A stretch of 64,000 bases of DNA from Paenibacillus_S sp043945595 (GTDB lineage Bacteria > Bacillota > Bacilli > Paenibacillales > NBRC-103111): assembly GCF_043945595.1 (NCBI RefSeq), contig NZ_JBIFNP010000001.1, positions 4,588,001-4,652,000 of the forward strand, given 5' to 3'. This document shows positions 1 through 8,886 of the stretch, in pieces (the first letter of the stretch is position 1; each line of letters begins with the position of its first letter). The notes under the pieces are model-generated. The model did not search any database. It had not been told where the DNA came from and saw only the letters and a list, made by a program, of their open reading frames with translations. The translations under genes and the position numbers were made by a program.

Positions 1-2
1 GC

Positions 3-38
3 AATCCATTGGATTTTGAAGATGAACTGCTTATTTAA
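3..38 (+). CDS. Possible 3' tail of a gene starting before the window
   Basis: The first bases are open in one forward frame up to TAA at 36-38 and read NPLDFEDELLI. An acidic, hydrophobic tail like this, followed 40 bp later by a well-formed ribosome binding site, fits the end of an upstream gene. Only 11 codons are visible, so no family can be named. Confidence 0.3.
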   Translation, partial: NPLDFEDELLI

Positions 39-77
39 AACACCCTATTTTTACGGATGAAAAGGAGTTGTTTCTTG

Positions 78-674
78 ATGACCAACCGCACAACGAATCC
101 GAAGGTTGATGCGTTTTTAAGTAAAGCCAAAACGTGGAAGGAAGAATACGAGAAGCTGAGGGCGATCGTTCTTGACTGCGGGCTGACCGAAGATTTTAAG
201 TGGATGCATCCTTGTTACACGCTGGAGAATAAAAACATCGTTCTAATCCATGGATTCAAAGAATATTGCGCGCTTCTGTTCCATAAAGGCGCTTTATTAA
301 AAGACCCCCGGGGGATTCTAATCCAGCAGACGGAGAATGTGCAGGCGGCGCGTCAGATCCGGTTCACCAATGCTGAAGAAATCGATGAATTGAAAAATAT
401 CCTGAAAGCTTATATTCATGAAGCCATTGAAGTTGAAAAAGCCGGTTTGGAAGTGGATTTTAAAAAGCCTGCGGAATATACCGTTGCTGAAGAGCTTCAA
501 AATAAATTCGACGAAATGCCTGCCTTGAAAACGGCCTTTGAAGCATTGACGCCGGGACGGCAAAGAGCCTACCTGCTTTATTTCTCCGAACCCAAGCAAT
601 CCAAAACCCGGGAGTCCAGGGTCGAAAAATATGTACAGCAAATTCTCGACGGCAAGGGATTAAACGATAAATAA
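78..674 (+). CDS. YdeI/OmpD-associated family protein (DUF1801-like)
   Basis: A 198-residue soluble protein with no signal peptide or membrane segment. The N-terminal half (DAFLSKAKTWKEEYEKLR, then a VLIHGFKEYCALLFHKGALL core) has the pattern of the DUF1801/YdeI fold. The C-terminal third carries the YdeI-type LTPGRQRAYLLYF segment followed by KQSKTRESRVEKY, the usual YdeI tail. The biochemical role of this family is not established. I chose ATG 78 over the upstream in-frame ATG at 57 because AAAGGAG at 61-67 stands 10 nt before it. It is probably monocistronic: a folded repeat follows at once. It could equally be named a DUF1801 protein. Confidence 0.85.
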   Translation: MTNRTTNPKVDAFLSKAKTWKEEYEKLRAIVLDCGLTEDFKWMHPCYTLENKNIVLIHGFKEYCALLFHKGALLKDPRGILIQQTENVQAARQIRFTNAEEIDELKNILKAYIHEAIEVEKAGLEVDFKKPAEYTVAEELQNKFDEMPALKTAFEALTPGRQRAYLLYFSEPKQSKTRESRVEKYVQQILDGKGLNDK

Positions 675-680
675 TAAAAT

Positions 681-770
681 AACCCCACAAAGTGGGGCTT
701 GTGCTTCGAAGCAGACTCAGGTACTTTGCGGGCCCCGAAAACATATAAATTGTATCATGTTAAGAAAAAC
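681..770 (-). repeat. Structured ~90-bp repeat, copy A
   Basis: This copy matches 6052-6138 along almost its whole length and in the same orientation. Read on the minus strand it has an AT-rich, promoter-like lead (AACATGATACAAT), then CCGCAAAGTA able to pair with TACTTTGTGGG about 35 nt later around an inner GCTTCGAAGC hairpin. It ends CCCCACTTTGTGGGG followed by a U-rich tract, as in a terminator. It could be a small RNA, an attenuator or a repeated terminator. The sequence alone does not decide. Confidence 0.55.
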
Positions 771-987
771 CACAGGCTGAGCCTGCGGCAAAGGAATAAA
801 TAAGATAAAGCTCAGGCCCCCGCCTCTAAACGCAGTGTTCTCGCATCCGTACAGCTTTTTTCCGGCGGCTGCATAGTAAGAACTTTCGGGCTCCGCTTAG
901 AGCGGATACGGCCGCGCAGCTCCCGGCGCGCGTGCTTCGCTGCATGACGGCGGCCGGTCGAACCTCATCGCCGGGCGCTCATAAATG

Positions 988-2115
988 CTATGCCGGCGGG
1001 AAGCAGAGCAGCACCTGCAGCGCCTGCGCGTCGTCACCGCTGCGAATGAGCTCCAGCTCTTCGCTGTCCGCGGGAATAAAGAAAGAGTCGCCGGCCTGGA
1101 CAGACAGCTCTCCGCCCGCCCAGCTCAGCTTGCCGGAGCCCTTCACGGCGATAGCGGTAAAGAAGCTGTCCTGCGGCTTCAGGCGCCAGCGGCCTGCAAC
1201 CTCCAGCCGGTGCATGCGGAAGCAATCCGTATCCCGGCTTCCGATCAGCTGCCATTCGGAGCCTTCTTCCGTCCCCGTCAGCAAGATCGGATCCTTTTTC
1301 CAGCGCTGCATCGTTTCGTCGTAGCTAAGATCTTCATAATGAAAGCAGTCGAGCATCCGCTCGAATCCGATCCCTTGGTGGCATGCCTGATCCGGCACGG
1401 CATGGCCCCGCGGCGTCGTTCTTTCCGTACGGAGCGTCAGATCGGTCGGCTCCTGGATCTCAATTAAGAAGCAGCCGCTGCCGATCGCATGCGGCACGCC
1501 CCCCTCTACCAGAAATACCTCTCCTTCCCGTAAAGGGATTTGGTGGAGCGCATCCACCATGCCCTCGATATCCTGAGCCTCGAAAAGCTTGCGCCATACC
1601 TCGCGGGTTATGCCTGGCTTAAAGCCCATCAGCAAATAGGGCTCCACTCCATCGATCGTGCGCCCTCCGAGCACATACCAAGCCTCCGTCTTGCCGTAAT
1701 CCGACTGAAACTGTTCCTTGGCGAACTTCCGGTCCGGGTGTACTTGAATCGTCAGACGTTCACTCGAATCAAGCGCTTTCACAAGCAAGGCGGACTGTAC
1801 GCCATATTTGGCGACGTGCCCGCTTCCGAGAAAGCTTTGCGGACTGCGCTCTACCGCTTCCTTAAGCAATCGAACGGTACCGTCCGAGCCTATATATTGG
1901 CTGTAGCCTTCCGTAATGTGCTCGCGCCCTACATTAGCGGCCCGGACGAGCGAGCCGACCCAATCCTCCGGGAAAGCACCATCTGACGGCGCATCCGCCC
2001 CATGCCACCGATCCAGCAGCCCGCCTCCCTCATACGTCCGCCATACCCGGTTGGGAAGAAGCTTCAATGGCCGTCGCGAATCGGCAGCAGCGTTTCCTTG
2101 TTCCTCTAGTTTCAT
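988..2115 (-). CDS. manA: Mannose-6-phosphate isomerase, class I
   Basis: This is a zinc-dependent cupin enzyme interconverting mannose 6-phosphate and fructose 6-phosphate in the cytoplasm. The class I signatures are all present: LTIQVHPD and KTEAWYVL in the first half (metal ligands in QVHPD and the Glu of KTEAW), then VEGGVPHAIGSGCFLIEIQEPTD. A second cupin half runs to the C-terminus (GDSFFIPADSEELEL). The length of about 375 residues is normal for the long form. ATG 2115 lies 10 nt after GGAGG; an in-frame TTG at 2118 is 7 nt from it and is a real alternative. The gene lies directly downstream of the response regulator/kinase pair on the same strand, and the kinase frame overlaps its start, so the three probably formed one operon. 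Confidence 0.93.
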   Translation of the reverse strand: MKLEEQGNAAADSRRPLKLLPNRVWRTYEGGGLLDRWHGADAPSDGAFPEDWVGSLVRAANVGREHITEGYSQYIGSDGTVRLLKEAVERSPQSFLGSGHVAKYGVQSALLVKALDSSERLTIQVHPDRKFAKEQFQSDYGKTEAWYVLGGRTIDGVEPYLLMGFKPGITREVWRKLFEAQDIEGMVDALHQIPLREGEVFLVEGGVPHAIGSGCFLIEIQEPTDLTLRTERTTPRGHAVPDQACHQGIGFERMLDCFHYEDLSYDETMQRWKKDPILLTGTEEGSEWQLIGSRDTDCFRMHRLEVAGRWRLKPQDSFFTAIAVKGSGKLSWAGGELSVQAGDSFFIPADSEELELIRSGDDAQALQVLLCFPPA

Positions 2116-2412
2116 CAATCGAAAGCCTCCTCATGATCTTTATCCATAGACAGATGCCTACTTGTATCATAAGGAATTTCACACCGGATGTCTTCCCTTT
2201 CTTCACATCCCGTCTCCGATCCAGCGGCTCACCGAGCGGCTGGCTGGAAACAAGCGGCAGGGAGAAGTAAAAGGTGACCGTTCCCGCCTTCGCTTCAAGA
2301 CCGAAGGAAGCGTTATGGTTTTGCAAAATCGTTCGGGCAATCGGCAAGCCGAGGCCGGTGCCGCTGAATTGTTTGCTGCGGGAGCTCTCCATCACGTAAA
2401 AAGGCTCCCACA

Positions 2413-2421
2413 CCCGATCCC
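2413..2421. repeat. Left target-site duplication of the IS
   Basis: CCCGATCCC at 2413-2421 is repeated exactly at 4105-4113, on the other side of the IS. Deleting the element plus one copy restores an uninterrupted kinase frame, which confirms it as a true 9-bp duplication. Confidence 0.95.
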
Positions 2422-2447
2422 GAGGCCACTGAAAAAGTCCGTTAATG

Positions 2448-2492
2448 AAAAGGTACAGACTCTCAATATTTTGAGGGCGCTGTGCCTTTTTT
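2448..2492 (+). terminator. Terminator-like hairpin inside IS left end
   Basis: AAAAGGTACAG at 2448-2458 pairs with CTGTGCCTTTTTT at 2480-2492, with a nested CTCTCAA/TTTGAGGG pair in the loop. The T run follows on the plus strand, so it would stop transcription entering the element from the left and insulate the transposase. Confidence 0.7.
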
Positions 2493-2523
2493 CTTGTATA
2501 CTTTAAAGTAATACGTCGGAAGG

Positions 2524-3985
2524 GTGAAGACCATGTTCCAGCCTCAACTTTCTTTTGCATTAAGCCCATACACAGCGCTATATGACCTCATCGTGCCGAA
2601 AGACAACATGCTACGCCAGATAAATGAGCTGGTTGACTTCTCCTTCGTCTACGACGAATTGAAAGCTAACTACTGTTTGGACAACGGCCGTAACGCCATC
2701 GATCCGTTGCGGATGTTTAAATATCTGCTTCTGAAAGCTATTTTCGAGGTGTCGGACGTGGATCTGGTCGAGCGCTCCCGGTACGATATGTCTTTTAAAT
2801 ACTTCCTTCAGATGGCTCCGGAAGAAGCCGTCATCGACCCGAGCTCCCTTACGAAGTTCCGCAAGTTGCGGTTAAAAAACATGGATCTGCTGGATCTGCT
2901 CATCGGCAAGACAGTTGAACTAGCTACTGCGCAAGGGATTTTAACGAGCACCTCCATCATCGTGGACGCGACGCATACAAAAGCCCGTTATAACCAGAAA
3001 TCACCGAGGGAGATTTTACACGAACCGTTCCCGCAAATTGCGAAAAGCCATCTACTCTATCGACGAATCGCTGAAGGGGAAGCTACCTGCCAAGAACGCC
3101 GTGGATACGCTCGAGGCCGAGATCGACTATTGCCAGAAGCTCATCAAGGTTACCGAAACCGGGCTTGGTATCGCCCAACTGCCTAAGATTACAGAACCGT
3201 TGAATCTGCTAAAAGAGACCGTCGAGGATGACATAGAACAACTGCGCATCTCGCAAGATCAGGATGCGCGCGTCGGCCACAAGAGTGCAGATTCCTCGTT
3301 TTTTGGCTATAAGACGCATATTGCCATGAGTGAGGAACGAATCATTACGGCGGCAATTGTAACGACCGGAGAGAAGAACGATGGCAAGCAGTTGCAATCG
3401 CTCATCGAGAAAAGCAAGGCTGCGGGCATGGATGTAAAGACGGTAATTGGCGATATGGCCTATTCGGAAAAAGAAAACATCGCATACAGCAAGGAAAATC
3501 AGATTGAACTCGTCTCCCGGCTTAACCCACAAATCACCCAGGGTATGCGCAAAAAGGAAGATGAATTCGAATTCAATAAAGATGCAGGCATGTATGTATG
3601 CAAGGCAGGCCATATGGCGATTCGGAAAGCGCGGACAGGAAAAAAGGGAATCAGCAAAAACCAAAAGGACACTTACTATTTCGATGTGGAGCTATGCAAA
3701 CGATGCCCCTTCAAAGAAGGATGCTACAAGGAGGGCTCTAAAAGTAAAACGTACTCGGTGAGCATTAAATCCGGGGAGCACGCCGAGCAGATGGCATTCC
3801 AGGAAACGGAGTATTTCAAAGAGAAGGCGAAAGAACGGTACAAGATCGAGGCCAAAAACAGCGAACTTAAGCACCGGCACGGGTACGACGTAGCCACGTC
3901 CTCGGGTCTGTTAGGCATGCAGATACAAGGAGCTATGGCCATATTCGCAGTAAACTTAAAGCGGATATTGAAACTGGCTGACTAA
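2524..3985 (+). pseudogene. Transposase, frameshifted
   Basis: The N-terminal half (DNMLRQINELVDFSFVYDEL, then NGRNAIDPLRMFKYLLLK) is the DUF772 helix bundle. The DDE core follows, with SIIVDATHTKARY and a GDMAYSEKENI block, and the C-terminus has the Cys-rich CKRCPFKEGCYKEG stretch and KNSELKHRHGYD. The reading frame changes at about 3025: the observed CACGAACCGTTC reads on in the first frame to a stop at 3186, whereas dropping one C gives HERSRKLRKAIYSIDESLK and joins the second frame. No slippery site is visible, so I read this as a 1-nt insertion (mutation or sequencing error), not programmed frameshifting. ATG 2524 has only a weak GGAAGGG upstream. Confidence 0.88.
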
Positions 3986-4005
3986 AAAATAGCGTAAAGC
4001 CCTAT

Positions 4006-4055
4006 GAAAAATGCGGTACCCTCCGAGAAAATCGGAACAGGTGCCGCATTTTTTT
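4006..4055 (+). terminator. Transposase terminator inside IS right end
   Basis: AAATGCGGTACC at about 4008-4020 pairs with GGTGCCGCATTT at 4040-4051, followed by TTTT. A nested CCGAGAAAATCGG sits in the loop. It lies about 20 bp after the transposase stop. Confidence 0.85.
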
Positions 4056-4104
4056 CGCCTAACGCCTGGACTCACCGAAAAAACGTAAGTTCTTCAGTGG
4101 CCTC

Positions 4105-4113
4105 CCCGATCCC
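4105..4113. repeat. Right target-site duplication of the IS
   Basis: CCCGATCCC, identical to 2413-2421 and directly abutting the right inverted repeat. Confidence 0.95.
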
Positions 4114-5309
4114 ACCGGGCATCGTCGCCAATGTCCGTCTCATTGGAAATGCGGAAGCAAACCGTATTTCTCTCCGTTCGCATCCCTACATTAACCCGAG
4201 AGCCGACCGTATATTTCAGCGCATTGCTGAGAACATTGTGAAGCACGGACTCCAGCTTGGGCCGATCCGCCGTCACCCATGCGGTCTCGGGCAGCCGGTT
4301 TTCAATCTCCAGCATCAGCCCTTGCTGCTCGAACGCAATGCTATAAGCGTCAAGCGTCTCCAGCGCCAACCGGTGAAAATCGACCGCCTCCATACTGTAG
4401 GACACGACCTGCAGCCGGGAAAATTCCAGCAGCCGCTCGATCAAGCCGGCCATCTCTTCGCTCTGCTGACGGATAACGCCGGCATATGTACCGTCATCCA
4501 GACCGTCCTGCAGCCCGGACGTATACACCCGGATCAGCGACAGCGGCGTCTTCAGCTCATGCGAAATGTCCGCGATAAACGTGCGCAGATTGGCATTCCT
4601 CTCTTCCAGCGACCGGTGCGATGCTTCAAGCTTATCGCTCATCCGGTTAATGCTGCGGGCCAAAGTCTCGATCTCGTCCCCTGTCCGAATGTCCGCCTTG
4701 GTAAAAGATAAATGGGAGATTGCTTCGGCCGTCTCATTCAGCGTCGCAAGCGGCTTGACGATCCGCGCTGTATACAATGCGGAGAGCAGGATAAGCAGCA
4801 GCAGCATGCCGATCCAAATGTAGGCATTAAAATGATTGACGATTCGGATCGTTTCCGCCGAATGCGTGATCGATTCGCCTATGACGAACACGGAGCCGCC
4901 AACGGTCACGAAATTAGCCAGAAAGCTGGATTTCAGCTTCGTCTGGTCATATATTTTATTGACCCGTCCACCGTCGCGCAGCAGCGCGATGCTCTCCTCC
5001 GTCAGCCAAAATTTGCTGAGCGCAATGCCTTTGCGGTTCAGCAGCAGCAGCAGCCCGCTGTTCAGATCATTGACCGGATCCGACAGCGGGGCATAGGCGA
5101 TCGTCACCTCGTTCTGCTCCTCTATCGCGGGAATCTGCTCGATTAAGGGACCAATGTCCATTGCGGTAAGCCCGGAGACGAGCTCGGCCAGCTTGTGCTT
5201 TTTCTGATACAAGAAATATTTCGGCAAAAAATACGTATTCACCGCAAACGAAAGAACAAATACAACGCACAGCGCGGCGGTGATCCGCACGATCAGCTTC
5301 CGCGTCAGC

Positions 5310-5957
5310 TTACTCATCGGCAGCCTCGAGACAATAGCCCATCCCGCGATGGGTTCTGATATGCTGCTCGCCGATCTTTTCCCGAAGCCTGCGGATGTGG
5401 GTATCGACCGTCCGTTCTTCGCCGAAATAATCGAAACCCCATACCTGGTCGAGAAGCATTTTACGCGTCACGATCTGGCCTCTGTTGAGCGCAAGATATT
5501 TCATCAGTTGAAATTCCTTATGCGTTGCCAGCACGTCCGTGCCGCCGCGGTACACCTTCTGTCCTTCGAGATCGACGGTCAGATCGCCGATCATCAGCTT
5601 CGAGGTGAGCTGCAGCAGCTTTTGGGCCCGGAGAATCAGAATGCGGGGATCAAACGGCTTGCGCACATAATCGTCCGCACCGGATTTCAGGGCGAGCAGC
5701 TCGTCCTCCGGGTCTCCCTTGGCCGTCAGCAGCAATACTTTCGTTCGGCCGGTTTGCTTGATTTCCTGGCATACCTCAATCCCGCTGTGCTTCGGCATCA
5801 TCCAATCCAGAATGGCCAAATCAATTGTATGATTATAGTAAATATCCAGGGCGGCCTCGCCGTCCTGCGCAAGAAACAGCCGGAAGCCCTCTTTGCGGAA
5901 ATAAGCTTCCAGAATCTGCAGCATAAGCGGCTCATCCTCTGCGAGCAGCAGGTTCAT
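5310..5957 (-). CDS. OmpR-family response regulator
   Basis: A 215-residue cytoplasmic regulator. The receiver domain is at about 1-115 with acidic residues in LLAEDEP, the phosphoacceptor Asp in LAILDWMMPKHSG and the conserved Lys in DDYVRKPFD. The C-terminal winged helix (about 125-215) has LATHKEFQLMKYLALN, TVDTHIRRLREKIG and the terminal THRGMGYCLE. ATG 5957 follows AAGGGGG at 7 nt; a longer upstream frame lacks a site. Its stop overlaps the kinase start by 8 bp (translational coupling). Because the partner kinase is cut by an IS, this regulator probably lacks its normal phosphodonor. Confidence 0.95.
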   Translation of the reverse strand: MNLLLAEDEPLMLQILEAYFRKEGFRLFLAQDGEAALDIYYNHTIDLAILDWMMPKHSGIEVCQEIKQTGRTKVLLLTAKGDPEDELLALKSGADDYVRKPFDPRILILRAQKLLQLTSKLMIGDLTVDLEGQKVYRGGTDVLATHKEFQLMKYLALNRGQIVTRKMLLDQVWGFDYFGEERTVDTHIRRLREKIGEQHIRTHRGMGYCLEAADE

Positions 5958-6051
5958 CTCCGAGCCCCCTTCCTGAGCGGTGCCGCGTAGCCGTGACACG
6001 CTGTCTTTTTACTTATCATTATAATCTCCCATTGTTACACCAGTATGAAAC

Positions 6052-6138
6052 AACCCCACAAAGTAAGGCTTATGCTTCAAAGCCGACTCAGATACTTTGC
6101 GGGGCACCCGAATAAATTCTATCATGTTGAAATAAACG
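6052..6138 (-). repeat. Structured ~90-bp repeat, copy B
   Basis: This is the second copy of the 681-770 repeat, with the same order of blocks: AACCCCACAAAGT, an inner stem, ACTTTGCGGGG, then a conserved AATAAATT.TATCATGTT tail. The inner stem is GGCTT/AAGCC here but GCTT/AAGC in copy A, and the long CCCCGCAAAGT/ACTTTGTGGGG pairing is kept. It lies between the response regulator and the divergent glycosidase gene. Confidence 0.55.
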
Positions 6139-6204
6139 GCGGTCGGGGACGGCCCCTATATTCGTAACATCCGCAATATTTTACCGCGCCTCTATTTCCC
6201 TGCA

Positions 6205-6221
6205 CATTCCTGTAACATTCC
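6205..6221 (+). promoter_or_regulatory. Candidate response-regulator site
   Basis: CATTCC at 6205-6210 and again at 6216-6221 form a direct repeat with an 11-bp period (CATTCCTGTAACATTCC). That is the usual arrangement for an OmpR-family dimer. It lies about 50 bp upstream of the glycosidase gene and opposite the response regulator gene. The regulator-target link is inference. Confidence 0.35.
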
Positions 6222-6271
6222 TTCCTTACACTGACGCTGCTGGTTAACCAAACAACGGGAGGAATATATTT

Positions 6272-8605
6272 ATGAGAAAAAGATTTGCTTGGACTTGTGC
6301 TGCCAGTCTTTGGGCCGGTATCTTAACCGGATGCCAGGACAATGCAGCAGGCCGACTCGAAGCGGCAAAGCCGCAGCTGACAGCGGAGGCCGCACAGCCT
6401 GCGGGCGAGCCCTTCGATTATGAGGTGGACCCCGAAACCTTCACCCTGGCCGTCATTAAAGACGGCGTTCGCGTACCGGCATCGGTCTCTCTGCCCAAGG
6501 CAGCGGTAACCGATCTGGTCCAAAGCAAGGATTCGGTCGAGTGAACCTATCCCGGCCAGGTGCATGTGCGGATAGCCAAGAAAAGCGACTATTTGGACAT
6601 TCGTCTGGAGTCTGTCGGAGCCGAGCAGTTTCAATGGCCCTCCGTCAAAGCCGACCGCTACCTGCTTCCCTTGGGCGAAGGGAAACAGATTCCGGCCGAC
6701 GACACGAATTGGCGGACGTTCCTGAAGGACCAGAGCTATACGTGGAGCGAATCGTTCTCCATGGACTTTTTTGCCCTGCAGGCCAATCCGTTCTCAATCG
6801 TCTATGTGGTGACGAACAAGTTCAACGACGAGGTGCATTTCGATACGTCGTCGTCTATCCAGTTCCAATTCACCCATGCGTTTCCTTCCATCAATCCGGA
6901 TAAAAGCTACGGGTTCCGCCTATATGTCACGGGCAATGATCCGCAGAAGGTCGTACAGCCCTACCGCAGCTATGTCCAAGAGAACGGAAATATCGTGACA
7001 CTGAAGCAAAAAGCCGCGGACAATCCGAATATCCGCAAGCTGTACGGAGCGCCGCAAATTTATTTGTGGAGCGAGTCTATTCTTACCGATGCCGATGTCA
7101 TGTGGCCGAAGCTTCGAACGATACTGCCGGTGTCGCTTGGCCCTTGGCTCGTACAGCTTCTTGCCGGTTCGGCCGACGGCAGTGAAGAGCTCACGCAGGT
7201 GTTAAAGGATATAAAGAAACAGGATTACTTGGATAAATATCAGAAAAGGGTTGTGCTGAGCGCCCTGAATCAAGGCATAAAGCAGCGTGGCTTCTATTCT
7301 CCATCCATGTTTCCGAAGCCGGGCGAAGAGGCACAGAAGCTGATCGATCAGGGAATGGGCAAGCTCAGCGAGCAAAAGCTGTATGAATTGAACAAGCTGC
7401 TGCTCAAAAGCGCGCTGCAGGACGCCGTGCCCGCCATTTCCGCATGGGGTCAGGCAGGTTCGACGGACCTGATCAAGGAGTTAAGCAGCTCCGGCGTGAA
7501 GAACGCGTGGATCGGACTGCCGAATTGGGCTGACGGACTGATGAACCCCCAGCTGGTTGACGAAGCGAATCGGGCCGGTTATCTCATCGCTCTCTACGAC
7601 TCCTATCATTCCATTCAGCAAAATCCGGACCCTTCGTGGAATACGGCTTCGTTTCCCGATCCGTCGTTGTATGAGAACGCAACAATTACGCGCAAGGACG
7701 GAACGAAGGTGCCCGGCTTTCTGCAAAGAGGGCGCAAGCTGAATCCTGTCTTGGCGATGCCGAGCGTCCGGCAGCGGGCAGCCGGCATTCTGCAGGACGG
7801 CATCCGCTTCAATTCATGGTTCGTGGACTGCGACGCCACGGGCGAAATCTATGACGACTACTCGCCGGCTCATTCGACAACGCAGCAGCAGGATCTGAAG
7901 GCCCGTCTGGAACGGCTCGGCTATTTCGCCGACGATAAGCAGATGGTGGTCGGTTCGGAAGGGGGAACGACTACGCCAGCAGCGTCATTGCCTTCGCCCA
8001 AGGCATCGAGAGTCCGGTCATCGCCTGGGGCGATCTCGATATGCGGGAGAACCAGCAAAGCGAGTATTACGTGGGCGGCTACTATGCTCCGGACGGCATT
8101 CCCGACCGGTACGGCAAAGCGGTGCCTGTTAAACCGCTGTATGAAAAAGTATATACCGACCCGGCCTACTCGCTTCCTCTGTACAAGCTGGTCTACAATG
8201 ATGCGATCATTACGACGAATCATTGGGAATGGGGCACGTATAAAATCAAGGGCGAAGAAGCGGATAAGATGCTTTACGGGCTTTTGTACAACGTTCCTCC
8301 TCTGTATCATTTCGGACCGTAAAACCTGGGAAGAGGACAAAGCCAGCATCCTCGATTATCTGAACGTATGGTCCCCCTTCCATCAGCAGGCGGTTTCCCA
8401 TGAGATGAGCGCATTCGCCATCCTGACGGACGACAAGCTTGTTCAGATCGCACAATACGGAGAAGACTTGAAGGTTATCGCCAACTTCTCCGATCGCGAA
8501 GTGACGGTTGGGGATGAAACCATTCCTGCCAAATCGGCTGTTCTTTACGAGGGAAAGCAGCGCTTGATCTTCGATGCGGCCGCGAATGCCAAGCTGCTGC
8601 CTTAA
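6272..8605 (+). pseudogene. Glycosidase-like lipoprotein with nonsense change and two frameshifts
   Basis: RBS GGGAGGAA precedes ATG 6272. A lipoprotein signal peptide ends at ILTGCQ, so the product would be anchored outside the membrane. After a beta-rich N-terminal part, a TIM-barrel-like region has WIGLPNWADGLMNP, RFNSWFVDCDATGEIYDDY, SVIAFAQGIESPVIAWGD and NHWEWGTYKIKG. This resembles GH101-like/DUF5696 proteins, an uncertain assignment. TGA at 6542-6544 interrupts the frame where TGG (Trp) would continue into TYPGQVHVRI. About 1 nt is missing near 7961-7968 and 1 nt is extra near 8311-8320, the two shifts compensating. Reading through gives 777 residues. The gene is either dying or mis-sequenced; two of the three lesions lie on TGAACC and GGACC words. 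Confidence 0.8.
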
Positions 8606-8711
8606 TTGCGGGACAGACGACTGTTGTCATATGGCGCTAGTTCGTTGCACAAGTAGGGACGGCGAATCGAGCAGTCTCTTAGCAAGCAAGTAAAAATATT
8701 CTGCGGCTAGT

Positions 8712-8783
8712 GAGGCCGCTGAGAAATTTACGGAGAGTGCGGAATCATTCAATAGAAGCTAAAGCGTTCGCCTTTGTCCGTGG
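8712..8783 (+). repeat. Truncated copy of the structured repeat/MITE
   Basis: The sequence from GAGGCCGCTGAGAAA through CGTTCGCCTTTGTCC matches the left half of the element at 32823-32994 with scattered changes. The right half is missing and the copy ends just before a terminator. It is probably an old, decayed copy. Confidence 0.75.
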
Positions 8784-8788
8784 CAAAT

Positions 8789-8835
8789 AAAGACGCTTCC
8801 AGAACCACCTTTGCAGGTGGAATGGAAGCGTCTTT
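8789..8835. terminator. Strong bidirectional terminator
   Basis: AAAGACGCTTCCA at 8789-8801 pairs with TGGAAGCGTCTTT at 8823-8835, with an inner CCACCT/AGGTGG hairpin. T runs flank it on both strands, between the rightward glycosidase gene and the leftward 2Fe-2S gene. Confidence 0.9.
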
Positions 8836-8886
8836 TAATTAGGAAGCTTATCCTTATAGCAAAGAGGAAGCGAGCGATTCCCTCTC

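Larger units (their letters stand above)
2422..4104 (+). mobile_element. Insertion sequence (IS1182/IS5-like, DUF772-type transposase), 1,683 bp
   Basis: The element is bounded by inverted repeats: GAGGCCACTGAAAAA at the left and GAGGCCACTGAAGAA (read inward) at the right, with 12 identical outer bases. A 9-bp duplication CCCGATCCC flanks it. It holds one transposase gene, broken by a 1-nt insertion. Terminator-like hairpins lie just inside both ends (2448-2492 and 4006-4055). It interrupts a histidine kinase gene. The 9-bp duplication and the ends are shared with the small element at 32823-32994, which makes this family the likely source of its mobility. IS family assignment rests on the protein pattern only. 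Confidence 0.93.
2030..5317 (-). pseudogene. Sensor histidine kinase, split by an insertion sequence
   Basis: The 5' part (5317 to about 4105) encodes a membrane segment near residues 8-28, an extracellular sensor, a second segment near 165-185, a HAMP linker, the phosphoacceptor H-box (DISHELKTPLSL) and the N-box (HNVLSNALKYT). The 3' part (from 2421 down) encodes WEPFYVMESS and GTGLGLPIARTILQNHNA, the G1/G2 boxes. Removing 2422-4104 and one 9-bp duplicate joins them in frame through DARWDRVWEPFYV, so the gene was intact before insertion. As it stands the ATP-binding domain is cut. The start overlaps the response regulator stop by 8 bp. The 3' frame runs past the domain end to 2030, overlapping manA by about 85 bp, so the exact end is uncertain. 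Confidence 0.93.

Noticed and set aside
2524..3985. Programmed frameshift in the transposase
   Set aside because: There is no A-rich slippery heptamer at the junction, the related transposase at 22347 is a single frame, and one extra C explains the break.
6272..8605. TGA at 6542 read as selenocysteine or separate genes
   Set aside because: No hairpin follows the TGA. The frame after it lacks a ribosome binding site, and Trp in a TYPGQV context explains the codon.
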